This document shows, in pieces, positions 32,631-45,562 of a stretch of DNA of 64,000 bases. The DNA is from Amoebidium appalachense (lineage: Eukaryota > Ichthyosporea): positions 9,610,001-9,674,000 of the forward strand of contig CAVNZM010000009.1 in NCBI GenBank assembly GCA_963693365.1. The letters are read 5' to 3'. Every line of letters begins with the position of its first letter. Position 1 is the first letter of the stretch. The notes below the pieces were generated by a model. It was given only the letters and a program-made list of their open reading frames with translations. It was not told where the DNA came from and ran no database searches. A program made the translations under genes and the position numbers.

Positions 32631-32765
32631 CGGGGCCAGCCGCTGTTCCTGGCTGGGCGGCGGCTGGGGCAGCTGGTGCAGATGTGGCTGCGGCACGAGG
32701 TGCTGCCCACCATCGTGCTGTGCTTCGACAAGGCCCCAAACCTGCATGACTGGCGCCACTACTGA
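31581..32765 (+). CDS. Two candidate exons of an unidentified gene
   Basis: Exon 31581-31714 has an acceptor CCCACAAG and a donor GGAAG|GTGGGT. It reads FYFTGKRLAKALEKYETNAT and ...AAKEVGLNDLQSML. A second coding-like segment, 32630-32765, follows a (CA)n-CAG acceptor and reads GQPLFLAGRRLGQLVQMWLR, then HEVLPTIVLCFDKAPN, with a stop at 32763-32765. The two do not share phase, so a further exon between them or two separate genes must be assumed. The segment after 32800 (a CTCCAG acceptor, then WLTKGVVLKGQCIGVNM) could be an alternative last exon. TIVLCFDKA faintly recalls PIN/FEN nucleases, but this is not enough to assign. Confidence 0.35.
31770..32118. repeat. C-tract and G-rich block in the intervening sequence
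   Basis: C runs at about 31767-31820 and 31901-31952, then G-rich sequence to 32100; a further C run of about 33 at 32383-32416. A (CA)n microsatellite sits at 32573-32628. Confidence 0.8.
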
Positions 32766-34131
32766 GCAATGTAGATTTATTTATCTTCCTTACCTCCAGA
32801 ATGGCTGACGAAAGGCGTTGTGCTCAAGGGCCAGTGTATTGGTGTGAATATGCCCACGGGGCGCCTTTGCTTGGGTTGTATCGACTTCATGGATTTGGGG
32901 ACCTAAAGTATTATGTAGGTGGTCTCGGACAGTATGTTGCATAATGGTATGCCTAATCGATTCCGTGCAGGCAAAGTTAGACTTGCCTGTTTGTGTGGCG
33001 TTGGAGGGAGCCGCGTGATGCTGGAATGATATCTATTGATACGTAGCAGCCCTCGGAAAGGGGGTTTACAACAGCAACACTTACGGTATATTTCCTGGAG
33101 TTGTGTCATCTGATCAGGCAGGATTCATGTGGGTTTCGGCATTCCAAAGGCTTAGGGGTTGCCAATGGACACTCGCTGCTGTTTTGTACGGGTATTACGG
33201 GAAGCAGAGTGCACAGAGGGGTCCTGTAAAACACGACAAACACAACAAAGAGAGTGCAATCGGAGTTGTTCACGACAGCCTGAGAAGAAAGATTGAAACA
33301 ACAAATAACGTTTATTGCACTCTCGGGCCTTTCTGTTCTGGCCCATTCATTATCTCATCTCACCTAAATGAAGGGAACCAATCGGGCTCCTTCAACTACA
33401 GGGCAAATACATTCCAACGAGAAAATGCTTTCTAACTTCCAATACTATAGAAGCTTAAAACTCTTCTTAAACTTTGAAATTAAGTAACTCAACCAACTTG
33501 TCAATATTAATTCATATGTGTGTTTGCATTCGTCTCTATCAATTCCTAACAGTCGACACTCTCAGAGTGAAGACACATCATGTGAAAAGGATTCAAACAG
33601 AACTAATGTGTCCAATCAAAACACTATTAATTAATAGACAGGAATGCAACGCCACGGTCTATAGATCGGCTCACTTGCGTCCTCCTATTTCGACCTAAAC
33701 ACAAAGACAACAAAGCCAGCTATATAGCCACTCACTCTACACACAGTAAAGCAGAGGAGATGATAGTGAGAACCAGATTATAGTGTTTCCCTGTGACGTG
33801 TATGTGTTCACGTGCACTTGGCATTGTGTGAGAGAGCACCCACATCTTTGTGATAGTGCTAAGACACAAAAAAAACTTGAAGAAAGAGCCGGGTATTGGG
33901 AATGGGAGTCTCCGTGCGACTATGTGTAACAAAAAATTAAAATTGTGCAAGAAAGCAACGTGCACGGTGAATCACGTTGTGTGCATAAATTGTGTGTCAT
34001 GCAGAAACTCGTGCCTACTTTTATATGCTCGAGGCATGAGCATCCTATACTGCGTGCTGTATCTTTTTTCTCTTCGTGCAACTGCCATGCGGAACATGCA
34101 GGGGAAGCGAGGCGTCAAAACAAATGCTCAC
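32766..34131. other. No gene firmly recognised
   Basis: GAGTGCAAT near 33251 is repeated inverted as ATTGCACTC near 33314. A minus-strand TATAAAAG lies at 34018-34025, downstream of the last exon of the gene at 34132-34782. Neither is followed by a convincing gene. Confidence 0.35.
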
Positions 34132-34782
34132 CAGCTAATGCCTTCGCAACGACAGCCTCGGGGATGAGAAGTGCCAGAGCCCTGCGTACACCGTCCACAA
34201 ATTGTGGGATTAGGAGCAACTCTCCACTTGACGTGCGCTCTTCGACCTCCTGTGGCTACGAACTATTAATAGCCAGCATATTAAGTTCAACGTAAAAAAA
34301 AAAGACTTCCCTGAACAACTCCTTCCAAGTAAGACCAGCACACGATCACAGCGTGGCTAGCCAACATCAGATTACAAAGGGCTAGAGGAGATCACACACT
34401 CACCGTTATGATGATGTGGTCTTCGTCCGACCATAGTCTGCGTCTGATGGGCTCTCCAAACATCGATCTGATGTGGTTTCCGTACATCAAGACTCTGTTT
34501 TCGTCTGTGCGTCCTGTGTAAGAGAATGCAACGCAAGGAGGTCAGCGAAAAAAACGAGAAGGTACAGCACAACAACGGAACTGACGTGTCAACATTGATT
34601 GTTAGTTGGCCTGTGGCATTTATGACACATACACTCTCCAAACCCGCTAACCCTAACAATAACTCCCCTCTCGTATTCACCTGAGCTGAACGCTGCAGCG
34701 GACATGCTACCACCAGGTTTGAGCAGCTGAGCACCCACGTACAGCCTACTGTTGCCGGGATAAACCAGGCCTGCTGCGAAGC
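34132..34782 (-). CDS. Three phase-consistent exons of an unidentified gene
   Basis: Minus-strand exons 34782-34681, 34513-34404 and 34249-34132 have consensus sites (GTCACAG acceptor, GTGAAT donor; ACACAG, GTGAGT; CCACAG, GTGAGC) and compatible phases (1, 0, then 1). Joined, they read FAAGLVYPGNSRLYVGAQLL, then SSGRTDENRVLMYGNHIRSM, LWSDEDHIIIT, EVEERTSSGELLLIPQFVDG and RALALLIPEAVVAKAL. Both ends are open, so more exons are expected. No family was recognised. Introns are only about 154-167 bp and lack the G tracts of neighbouring genes. Confidence 0.55.
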
Positions 34783-36293
34783 CTGTGACGAGAGTTAGGA
34801 CCTTCGACAGCCAAATGATATTAAATTGACAGGTTAGGAACCTAAAAAAGCATTTATAGAGAGAACGGAGAAAAAAACGTGCACTGCAGGAAAGCACGAC
34901 GCTGAGAGAGAAAAATGTTGCATGTGCGCCAGAAAGTGGGGGGTGTATGGATAGCTAGGCAGCGTAGTAAGGGGTAGGACATCGGGCTAAAAACCATTAC
35001 GTAGAGTTGTTAATTTCTAGGGTGAATAGAAGAAACCAGATACAATAAGACAAAGCCTTACCAAAAACGGTATCCAAGGCAGAGAAAGAGAGAGAGCCAA
35101 GATGAATTCAGGTAGAGAAAATGGGAACTAACGCCTTTGCGACAATCCGTTCAGTGCTGGTGCTGGTGCTCGTGGGATGGGCTAGTAATGGTGGTGATGT
35201 GGTGGTGGTGGTGGTGGTTGGGAAAGGGGGGGGGGGGGGGGGGAGGGTTTGAAAAAGCTCACCACCGAAAACGTCCTTCGAATGTACATAAAATAACCCA
35301 TGCATAGTATGCAACAAGAAGGGGAGGAGGGGTGGAAGAGGGAGTATTGGGGGGGTATTGGGGGGGAAGGGGGGGCGGGGGGAGTACGTTTGACAACATC
35401 TTGGGTCCCACGAAGCATTTTTGCAGTAAGAAACAGCCACAAACCAGAAAACGTCAAAAATTGCTTCCGTTCACTAGGCACGCAGCTAGAAGAAGGCGTT
35501 ACACTTGGTGGTTACGGGGAGCACGGTCGAATTTGTTGCACCTTTGGCCTTGCACTCTTTCATATACTCTAAGGTTCTTGTGACAACACAATGTTGGGTA
35601 CACGAGGGGTAGCCCAGCAAGTATCGTGTTGTGGGGAAAAAACACCTTTTCTTTGGGTAAAAGGGAGCGCCCCAACGTTTCAAGTGTTCTAGCCACAAAA
35701 TACTGGGAATTGGGTAACAAGAGCTATGTACTGACTGACACGACACTGCCCGGGACCGGAAGTACGTTGTCAAGAGCAGAACAGTTGATGACATTGCCCG
35801 GAAAAAAAGAAAGAAAAAAAGGAAGAAAAAGACTATGCGAGCCGGCGGGGGGGCGAAAAAAAAAAAAAAAAGGAAAAGACATCGCGTAGAAACTCTCTTA
35901 ACGGGTTGCGTTTGGGTATGTACTATGTACCATGTAGTCTCCGTGACACGTATGAGGTGGTGCCTCATTTTCCTTCCTACCTCAGCAGAAATGTCTCGCT
36001 AGTAATGACAATGCTTATCTGTGTACGCGAAGTCGAAGAAGGAAGGCAGCGGAGGCGAATCCGTCGACGAGGCGAATTTTCCGTGCATACTTGCATATCT
36101 TTCCGTCGAATAAATCCAGTCAAAAGAAAAAAATTTTCCTTCCTTCCTCGCGCAGCCCGCAGCCATTTTTCTTCGCTGCCTTCCTTCTTCGACTCAGTCG
36201 CAGTCAGGTCAGTTGGATGACGTCAGGGCGAAGAAAAAAGATTATCGTGGATAACCCCACACTTCAAGCCCCGTAGTCGCCGGCGCTGTAAGT

Positions 36294-36330
<37 letters not shown>

Positions 36331-37193
36331 AATCCTGTTGGTCGCCACATTGAGTATTTATATGATTTTCACACAGTGAGGTATCTCAGTATGCACTTGT
36401 TACTGGATAACTCGTGAAGTTTTTATTGTCTTTCAGTATGCCGTGTGTGACACCGTGCATACTTGCATCTCTTTCCGTCGAATAAGCAGTTCTGGTGTCT
36501 CCTGCTCGTATGTGTAATATGTGTGGGGGGCGGTTTACTCGCGGCTGCATATCTATCAATAAATGCAACCTGTTAGCTAATGTATTAGAACCGGAGGTTA
36601 TTGGCGGTTTTATTCTCTTTTCTTCATCTCTTCCTCAATATATCCGTTTTAAGATGACTATCCTAGATCACCTTATTAATGCTGCACAGTATGATATTGT
36701 GATCCGGTGCCTTAACTTTCTGTCGGAGCTACCGATGCTAGCATCTGCTTACCCATAATATGTAATAGGGGTGTCAGATACTACGATGGCGCTCATTGTT
36801 GCCTAGCATGTACATATGGGGGTTTACACACTTTTTATTGCGTGGACATTGCCGGAGGCCCAGCCACATTCGACGGGGGGTGCGGCATGCCAGGAGCTAC
36901 TACTAGAGAGAAGGGGGGGGTATGATTGGAGGGGGGGTGTTCAGCTAACCTTATATGGATAAAGCAAAGTTACAAGGATTCAAGCCATTGGTTGGGCAAG
37001 ACCCCTTTTGCCGAATATGGATAACAGATCATACACTGCTGTAGGCGGCGGTCAGGAATTGGCGCGCTCTTTACTGGTCACAACCAGTCCGGGAAGGCCA
37101 TGAGCAGCATTGCCGAGCACACTGGAATACGGGAATGTTTGCGGTAACGTAGTCGCACTAGGGGGGCAGGGGGCCAGGCCCCAAGTGTTTAAA
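34783..37193. other. No gene recognised; 33-bp direct repeats
   Basis: A G run lies at 35227-35242. CCGTGCATACTTGCAT...TCGAATAA occurs at 36081-36113 and again at 36453-36485 with one mismatch. Between them lies a T run at 36296-36329. Short open frames are not supported by composition or splice sites. Confidence 0.4.
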
Positions 37194-38575
37194 ATGAAGC
37201 CAGGCTGCCCTAAGGGCACAACACAGCGCCCTGGGCATAAAACAGGCGGAGCTAGGGAGGGAGCTGGGCGCAAAAAAAAAGATGCTGCATTTGTTCAGAA
37301 CTTTGCAGGTTTTGGGACGGCAAACAAAGCTGTTTTGCAGGAACTAAACGTAAACGTACAACCCGAACAGCCCCCTCTATCTAAGGCCGCCGACATAAGG
37401 GCCCGTGTAGTTGAGGCAGGTAGCGTCCATTCGTTACCAAGAGAAATGGATCGGGCCCCTGCTCCACACCCACCAGACATACAGGTGCAACCCGACGAGG
37501 AACCTTTGCTAAATGCAGCAGCAGATGCGTACCGGGTAGACGAGGATGAAGGGGAGGAAGAGGGAGAAGATAATACGGACGGGGATGACGGTGGAGAGGA
37601 GTTTTCTGACGCGGCGGGCGAAACAATCAAGTCGCACCTGCACACAGTGAAAGAGAGTCTCAAAGATGAGAAGACGCCTGTGGGGTGGCATCTTCCACCT
37701 CCCATTATAGGCTTTAAATTTGGGGGCGATCCAGCGCCTTTCTACAAACCCAGATGTTTTGCCTGGCTTCCGGAAAGGTTGTCTCCCGGTTTCATGGTGC
37801 CGTGCCCCTTCGATGATCACTACGTGGACCCCCACAACCACCCCAACCCACACCGTACTTCTCGCAATGGGTTCATGAGCAACCCCGTAGGACGGCGTGT
37901 TATCGACTTTGACAGCTGCTACTACATTATCACGGCCCGGTACTTTTGTGACACATGCAAAAAAAACTTTGCCGGCACAAACCCCCAGACAATTAAACGC
38001 CTTCCACTCTTCATGCGTGATCAGTTTCCGGCCTACCTTAGCCACCGCAGTGGGCTCGACCTAAAGGTGGTAACATTGTTGCGTGCACTGGCAGACAAAG
38101 GTGTGGGCCCAAACGCCTTTGCCACCCTCCTCTCGGAGCTCCACAAGCAGCGATACGACGAGCAGCGGCTCCTGTATTACTCGAGGGCGCTGCATTGGAC
38201 CAAGTATGAACTCAAAAAGCGTAACGATTTCCGCCCCCACGACCAGCGCCTGACAGAACTTCCCCCAGAGGAGCAGGCGGCTAAGTTCTCGGCGTTTGGT
38301 GACAAAAATGGTTACGCTGGACATGTGCCTTCAGGCAAGTGTGCACTGCATTTTGGGTGTGTAAATGGTCCCCATTGTTTTGTATGCACGTGCTTGGGCA
38401 TTTTTTGGGTTGGCTTGGTAGGGTTTTGTTTTATTATTTTTTATTTTTTTTTTTAGGGGGGGGGGGGGGACTTGGAAATGGGTTTTGGAAGTGTGGTCAA
38501 TAAGTTTCTATTATGGTGGTGGTGGATGTGTGGTGGTGGATGTGCGCCTGTGAGTGTGCGTGTACTTGTGGGTCC

Positions 38576-38624
<49 letters not shown>

Positions 38625-38879
38625 GGGGGGACATGGTGATGGATTAGGTGGTGGTGGTGGCAATCAGTCATGGTGGTGGTGGTGGTGGTGGTGGTGGTGG
38701 GGGGGGGGGGGGGGGGGGGGGGGGGGAGGGCAGAGGGATCATCAGAGGGGTGAAAGCATAACGGTCCATGTACCAGTGAGTGTGCTTGGGAAATCGTGGA
38801 GAACTGTTATGCCTGAAATTAGATGGTGGGTGTGCGCATGTGTGTCTGTGTGTGTTGGGGGAAAGGAGGTGGAGAGGGG

Positions 38880-38919
<40 letters not shown>

Positions 38920-41502
38920 GGGCACATGGTGGTAGACTGGATCTTGGTGGCGGTACTTAATGGTTATTATAGTAGTGGCAGGAGGGTGTGGGGGGAAGGG
39001 CAAACGGACGTGCAGGGGACAAACTGCAGATGGGGCACAAAGGGGAAAGAAGGTGAAAGTTGGTGCAATGACTTGGAGGGTTTGCGCGCGCCGGGAGGGG
39101 CGGGGGGGGGAGGGGGGGGGGGGGGGGGAGGGGGGGGGGGGGGGCAAACGGCCGGAGATGGGTGTGTAGCGTTTTTGAGATGGGAAAAGCCATACAGACT
39201 TACGAAAATACAGAGAGGTGAGATGAACACGAGGGACTAGAGGGAATGGGGGGGATGGTCCTGATGGGAGGGTGGTGGAGTTCTAACAGTACTTGGGGTT
39301 CAGGCAAATACCTGAGTGCCGTGTATACTGAGTTCAGCGACCGCACGGCAAAGTACCAGAGCCTGGACACGCAGCTCAAGCCCGTAAACAACGTGCTCAA
39401 GGCCGACCACACCTTCCAAATTGGGAAGCTCACCGGCATCAATGGGGAGCCTCTGTACCGAGGCCTATGGACTTGTGTAAACGAGCTTGGCGGTGTGTGG
39501 TCCCTCCTCTTCTCCCCCCTCCCCCCACTCTCCCCCAGGCCCCCTTCCCCCCCTCCCCCCCCCCCACACACGCCCACCCCCCCCCCCCCCACACACACAC
39601 ACACACACGCCCCCCTCCCCCCCCTCCCCCCCCCTCCCCCCTCTAGGGCCTTTAAATCTCTTAGGCTCCACATTTAATGAGGTGGCACACTGTGAGTAGA
39701 GGTTTGTAGTATGTGGGTTTTGGGGACAATTCTTGCCCTGTCGAGCAAAAACTAGGAAGCTCCAGATATGTGTGTATGTGTTTTTGCTGGGTAGAGATTG
39801 GGGTGGGCTGGGGTGGAGCTTTCTTTTGGCGGGGAATCGGGGGGGGGGGGGGGGGGGGGGGGGGGAGGGGGGGGGGGGGGGGCAAGCTTCTGCCAAGCAG
39901 AATGGGAGTAGGGGCCAGTGATTGCAAGGGATGCAGGGGGGGGGGGGGGGGGGGGGGGGAGACACCACCGTCGGGGTTGAAGGTAGAGAGGGCAAGAGGC
40001 CCGGGGTGGGGGGGGGGGGGGGGGGGGGGGGGGGACAGTAGGTGCCATATGGAGGGCTGTCCCATGGTTTGGGGGGAGGGGGAGTGGGGAAGGATCGTGG
40101 GCACATGGGTTTGGGGGGAAGGCAGAGAGGGGGAAAGGATTGTGATCACAAGGGTTTAGGGGGAGGAAGGGGGAAGGATTGTAGGTACATGGGTTTAGGG
40201 GGGGGAGGGGGGGAAGATTTTGGGGGAAAGGGAGGCCTGGGGAAAGTATGTGGGCACATGGGTTTGGGGGGAAGGAGGGGGAAGGGTTTTGGGGGAGAGG
40301 GAGGGGAAAGTATGTGGGCACATGGGTTTGGGGGGAGGGAGGGGGAAAGGATTGTGTGGGCACTGAAGTCTCGTGAAGGGCCATGTGGTAAGGGAAGCTA
40401 GAACATGCATGGCTGCTCGGAGATGCCCTCTCACACAGTGCGGCACCCCAGAGATCCGGGCGCAGGTATTTACACGGGACTGCAGCCACCAGGAGATTGA
40501 GCCCGTGATCCAGCGCATCTCTGCCACCACGGCGGCGCTCAACAGCAAGGGCCCGGCCTTCTTCTACACAGATCGGTGCTGCCAAGACCGGGCGTTTGTT
40601 GAGCGCATGTTTCCAACCCTAGCCCGGCCAAAATGCCCCGTCCGTCTGAACGAGGCTGCGCTGGTAAGCGTGACGGACGGTCTGCCTGGGCTGGAGCTGC
40701 CGGCCAACTACCCTAAGCCGGTGTACACCGACTGCCAGGGGGCGGTGGTGGCTACAGCGGCCATTCGTGCCGACCTGGAGGGGCAGCAGCACCGCGTGGT
40801 GGGGCTGGACTGCGAGTGGGTCTATCGGGTGGGCCAGGCGCGGTCCAAGGTTTGCACGCTGCAGATTGCCACCGCACGGGCCGTGTACATCTTCCACTTG
40901 GCACGCATGGGCCCCAACCACAGCCCGCCCGCGCGGCTGGTGGACGAGCTGATTGCGCTGCTTAGGGACCCCAGCATCATCAAGGTGGGCAAGCAGATCG
41001 GCACGGACTCGGCCCACCTCAACAAGGACTACGGCACCCCTGTGGCCAGCTATCTGGAGCTGGGCCGGTTCTGCTATGCCCGTGCAGCTATCACCTCTGC
41101 GGCCCGGGGCTTGGCCGACATCACTGCCCAGGTCATAGGCAAGAAGCTGCCCAAGCCGGCACTTGTTCGATGCTCCAACTGGCACGAGCCGCTATCAGAG
41201 GTGCAGGCCACCTACGCTGCCCTTGATGCATATGCGTCCCTGCAGGTCTACTCGGCCGTGGTCGATAGGCCAAACCTGTCAGGTGTGTATCCCACCTGCT
41301 TTTTGCCCCAGTGCTTATGTGCTTATGCCAGATATAGAAAGATTGTGGGCCCCCCAGAGGAGAGGGGAGGGGGAGGGGAGGGGGGGGGGGGGGGGGGGGG
41401 GGGGAGGTGGCTGACCACATGGGCCAGTGTTCCAGTTGTGTTATGCTGGGTGTCGGGTGGCTATCAAAGGAGGGGGTGATTGGTGGTGGTGGTGGTGGTG
41501 GT

Positions 41503-41533
<31 letters not shown>

Positions 41534-42571
41534 CTATAGCACTGTTAACACGTGCAAGTGCCACACAAGCTGGGCACTGGGAGAGGGGGGGGGGGGAGGG
41601 AGAAGGGGGGGGGGGGGGGGGGAAGGGGGTTGCTAAGGAATATGCATTTGATTTTTGTGGAGCGAAGAGAAAAACGTTGGTGCTGTGGCTTTTTGGCTGA
41701 GTTTTTTGCTTCCCTCTATGACATGCAGCGCGGCTTCATGCAAAGGCACTCGGTGAAGGGGTTGAGATTGTGCCCCGGCGGGGCCCACATGCTGCAGCAG
41801 CCACCGGGGTGGTGCTGGCTGTGCAGCCGGAGCGCTGGGGGGGCATGAAGGTGGGCAAGAAGCATGCAGTGGTGCGGGTGGATCAGGTGCTGTCGCCGGC
41901 CATGCAGGTGCCCTTTGGCCCCGACAAGGGCAAGACCCTGGGAGAGCTGGGCCCGCCGCCCTTTGAGCTGATGGTGCACCTGCAGTGGCTACGGCCCATT
42001 CAGCCCCCACCGGACCCAGGTGCCGAGGTGCCGGTGGTCCCTGACCCAGCCCCTCCCCCTGCCAGTCCTCCCCCTGCCGAGCAGCAGCAACCCCTTGCCG
42101 GCCCACAGGCACCCCCCCAGGACCCCCAGGCAGCCCCGGGGGGCCTTGAGGCAGCCCCAGGGGGACCCGAGGCAGCTCCCAGAGAGGGCATGTTGGGCCA
42201 GGCACCGCCTGGGGAGGTGGTGTGGCAGACTGTGCTGAATGACGCCTTCCACTCCATTGCAAACACGGCGGACGGCACGTACAAGTCACACCCCCGCAGG
42301 GCTGAGTACGCACGCGCACTCAGCGAGGCAATATTTGTGTGGAATGAAGAGGATTACGGACATGTGAAGGTGCCCCCCCTCCCCCCCCCCCCCCAAAATA
42401 AAAAATAAAAAATAAAAATAAAAAAAACGGCAACAACAACATGCGTGACTGACGCGCACACACACATACACTCGTTAGCACACACTCACCATTCCACCCA
42501 CAACCATGCACACCTTCGACAAAACTTCTGAGGGAAGAGAGAGAGCCTGAGTTTCAGAGAGAGGGGGGGAA

Positions 42572-42615
<44 letters not shown>

Positions 42616-43200
42616 GGGGGGGAGGAGAGTGGGGGTTATTCATATGCCTAGAGAGAAATAATGTAGGGTTGTGGGGGGAAAGAGCCACATGCATTTTTTA
42701 CTTGTGTTGGGGGAGAAGATGGGGGGGGTGGAGGGGAGGGGTCCTACAATAACGGCAGGTATCAAAGTCTACCAAACCCAAATTGCAGTGTGCGTAGTAA
42801 ATTAATATTGGCATCCTGCCTCACAGGGGGTGCTGGAGCAGAAGGGCATCGACATTGAAACCGAGCTCAAGGGCGGCGACCTGAGCTACTTCATGGAGCG
42901 CATCCGGCGGGTTATTCCCGACCCATACACGCTGGTCTCGCGGCTGGTGGAGTTCAAAAACACCTACAAGGATGTGCCGCCCGGACCGGATGGCAAGCCT
43001 CTGTTCAAGAAGGATGGCTTTGAAAGACTCGAGGCAACATCCCCCCCCCCCCCCCCCCCCCCCTGCAGGCGCCCAACAACTCCACCACCACAGAAAAGAT
43101 TCTTCGCTTATTTGTCATCCTTGGTTCATCTGCACACACACGCACACCCTAGCCTCCCCCCCCCCCCCCCCCCCCCCCCCCCCAAACATACACACACACA

Positions 43201-43264
<64 letters not shown>

Positions 43265-43344
43265 CCCGCACGGCCCTTGCTGCCTAGCCAGTTGTTTTTT
43301 GCCTTTCCCTGCTCGTTTTTTTCCTTAGCAACCCCATCCCCCCC

Positions 43345-43375
<31 letters not shown>

Positions 43376-45040
43376 ACATACACACACACTACCACCACCA
43401 CCACCCACCCATCTCTCTGATGTTTGCTTGTGCCCCCACAGTCGCTGCTCGAACACGCCCAAAATGGCTGTCTGTCGGACCCCCCCGGCCTGCCCCTCTA
43501 CTACGAGACCACTGCCGACGCAGATGGGCTCATGCGCTACCGCTGCATCCGGGGCACCAACGAGGTGGAGGGGGCAGTGCACAACCCCCTGGCCACCCAC
43601 TTTGGGGCCACACGCATGTCGCTGCGCCTGCTGGACGCCACCATGTCCAATAGGCGCCACCGCCACAACCTGCGTGCACACTACCGCAACCGCCTGGGCC
43701 AGGCATCGGGGCCCCCCCACTACAGCCCCTGGATTGTTGACGACATGGAGGCACTGGCGCTGATGCTGTACGGCCATCACCTCGACCCCCAGTGGGTACC
43801 CGTAGGCTGCTACAAGCTACCGGAGGAGTACTTCAACTTTGCCCCGCTCTCCTGTGTGGCCAATGCCCCGGCGCAGGAGCCAGTTGCGGTGCCCGCACCC
43901 CCACCTCCGTCTGATAACATCGAGCCTGCAGCCAATGGCGTGATGGGCGGGCCAGAGGACTGTGAGGTCGAGGAGGGTGACGGTGCTGCCATGGGGGGGG
44001 GCAACCAGGTGGCGCGTGGTGCACCACAGCCGGACCCTGCACTGAGGGGCGACTACAAGTTCCTGGCGCAGAAGCAACATGTGGCCATCCCCTTCCTTCC
44101 GGTGCTTACCCCTCAGGAGCGCAAGCTATTCAGCACGCTGCTCCTGGGCACCTACAAGGCACATGCAAAGCCCAACGGCCAGCTGTTCGAGGCTTTGGCC
44201 CAAGACTTCAACAAGGCTGCCTCTGTGGCTGGGGGAATCTACATGAAGGATGCGGCCTACATCAAGAAGCATTTCGACAAGTGGAAGACCTGGCAGACGG
44301 CACATGCACAGCGCTCCACACACGAGGGCCTGGCAGATCACCGCAAGCGTATGCGCGAGGAGAGGGCAGACGCTGTGCCAGCAACCATACGGCCTGCCCC
44401 CTTGCCACCCCTCCCTGTTCCAGACGGTGTCGATGCAGGGGCGCAGCGTGAGCGGCCCTTGCCCATGCTAGTGGGCAAAAAGCATCGCAACATTGGCCCT
44501 GAGGGGCCCCTGCAGATGGATTTGCCGGTGCCCCCTCCTATGCAGCCACCCCAGAGAGCCCCCAAGACCTGCAAGACGTGTGGCCGCCAGGGCAAGGGCT
44601 GCCCCGGCTCCAATCGGGCCAAGAGCTGCCCACGTTGGGTTGCAGCCAATCAGGATGCCATGCCACCAGCACCCGCGCTTGACATGCAGCAGGGCCATGT
44701 GCCGCACATGCCCCCTGCACCCCATCCAGGCCCGCACCACCCACATGGCTGGCCCCCACCGTGGGGCATCATGCCGCCTCAGCCCGGCCCTGCCTTCCCC
44801 ATGCCTGGGCTACTGCCGCAGCACGGTCCCCATCCTTACTTGGGCCATGTGGGCCAGCCCTCGGCTGGTGGGCAGTTCCCACCCCCTTCTCGTGCATCTG
44901 CTGTGCTGGGCCTGGCGTTGCCACCTGCTGGAGAGACGCAGCTGCAATGGCACGATCGAAAGCAAAGTAATCGTGGCCGCAAGTCTGCAGGCAGCCAATC
45001 AGGATCTCAGAGTAGTCAGAGTAGCCAAACTAGTGTCTAA
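37194..45040 (+). CDS. Six-exon transposase-like protein: DUF6729-like, DDE-like, 3'-5' exonuclease
   Basis: Exons: 37194-38334, 39304-39492, 40452-41282, 41729-42369, 42827-43033, 43442-45040; all junctions agree in phase. The start MKPGCPKGTTQRPG is the first in-frame ATG. Exon 1 has an Arg/Lys-rich AREGAGRKKKD, an acidic stretch and a Cys-containing DUF6729-like region (YYIITARYFCDTCKKNFAGT, FPAYLSHRSGLDLKVVTLLR). Exons 2-3 carry a DDE-like region (LKADHTFQIGK; FFYTDRCCQDRAFVERMFP). Exon 3 then has a DEDDy exonuclease: VVGLDCEWVYR, IIKVGKQIGTDSAHLNKDY and YAALDAYASLQVY. Exon 6 begins with RYRCIRGTNEVEGAVHNP, includes a helix-rich segment (LFEALAQDFNKAA...YIKKHFDKWK) and ends in Pro/His- and Ser/Gln-rich tails. 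About 1390 residues. Introns 1 and 5 start with GC. Family assignment is from memory of algal and fungal proteins. Confidence 0.8.
38455..41625. repeat. Poly-G tracts in introns 1-3 of the transposase-like gene
   Basis: Long G runs, many preceded by (GT)n or (GGT)n, lie at about 38590-38622, 38700-38726, 38880-38919, 39839-39882, 39937-39959, 40010-40034, 41382-41404 and 41503-41533. C/CA-rich sequence at 39535-39645 is the mirror type. Confidence 0.9.
42570..43400. repeat. G tract, C tracts and (GA)n in introns 4-5
   Basis: A G run of about 39 lies at 42576-42614. C runs lie at 43041-43062, 43157-43183 and 43338-43360, (AG)n at 43204-43260, and (CA)n at 43190-43203 and 43361-43390. Confidence 0.9.
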
Positions 45041-45482
45041 TATTGGAATGTACACCAATGTAACGGATCTCATATGTGTTGTAGTGCTTCAAGTTATACC
45101 TGTTCTTCGTACAGTCATGTTAGGGGGGAGGGGGGGGGGGGGGGGGGGGGGGGGGGCTAGCTTTCATTCCGAAGTTTACTGTAAAGAATTAAAATTTAGA
45201 ATCTGAGTAATAGTACAGAGCCTTTGCACTTTTCTCTGTTTTTTAGGAATTCTTTGTGATCGAGAGTATGGTGTGTTAGACTATTGGTGTTAATGTGTCC
45301 TGGAAGGTGTATAATGTCTGCTGGCCGTAGTCAGTATCTATTTTTAGGTATATAGTATATTTTTAAATGTTGGCCGCTGGCCAATAAATAGCAAATAATA
45401 AACACACGATAAAGTCAACAGCGTGCCAAAAAACTAATCCCCAGCGAGCGCACCCAGTGATGTGTGTGTGTGTGTGTGTGTC

Positions 45483-45562
<80 letters not shown>

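Noticed and set aside
32630-32765. PIN/FEN-type nuclease exon
   Set aside because: Only TIVLCFDKA recalls the family; catalytic acidic cluster not visible and phase does not match the exon before it.
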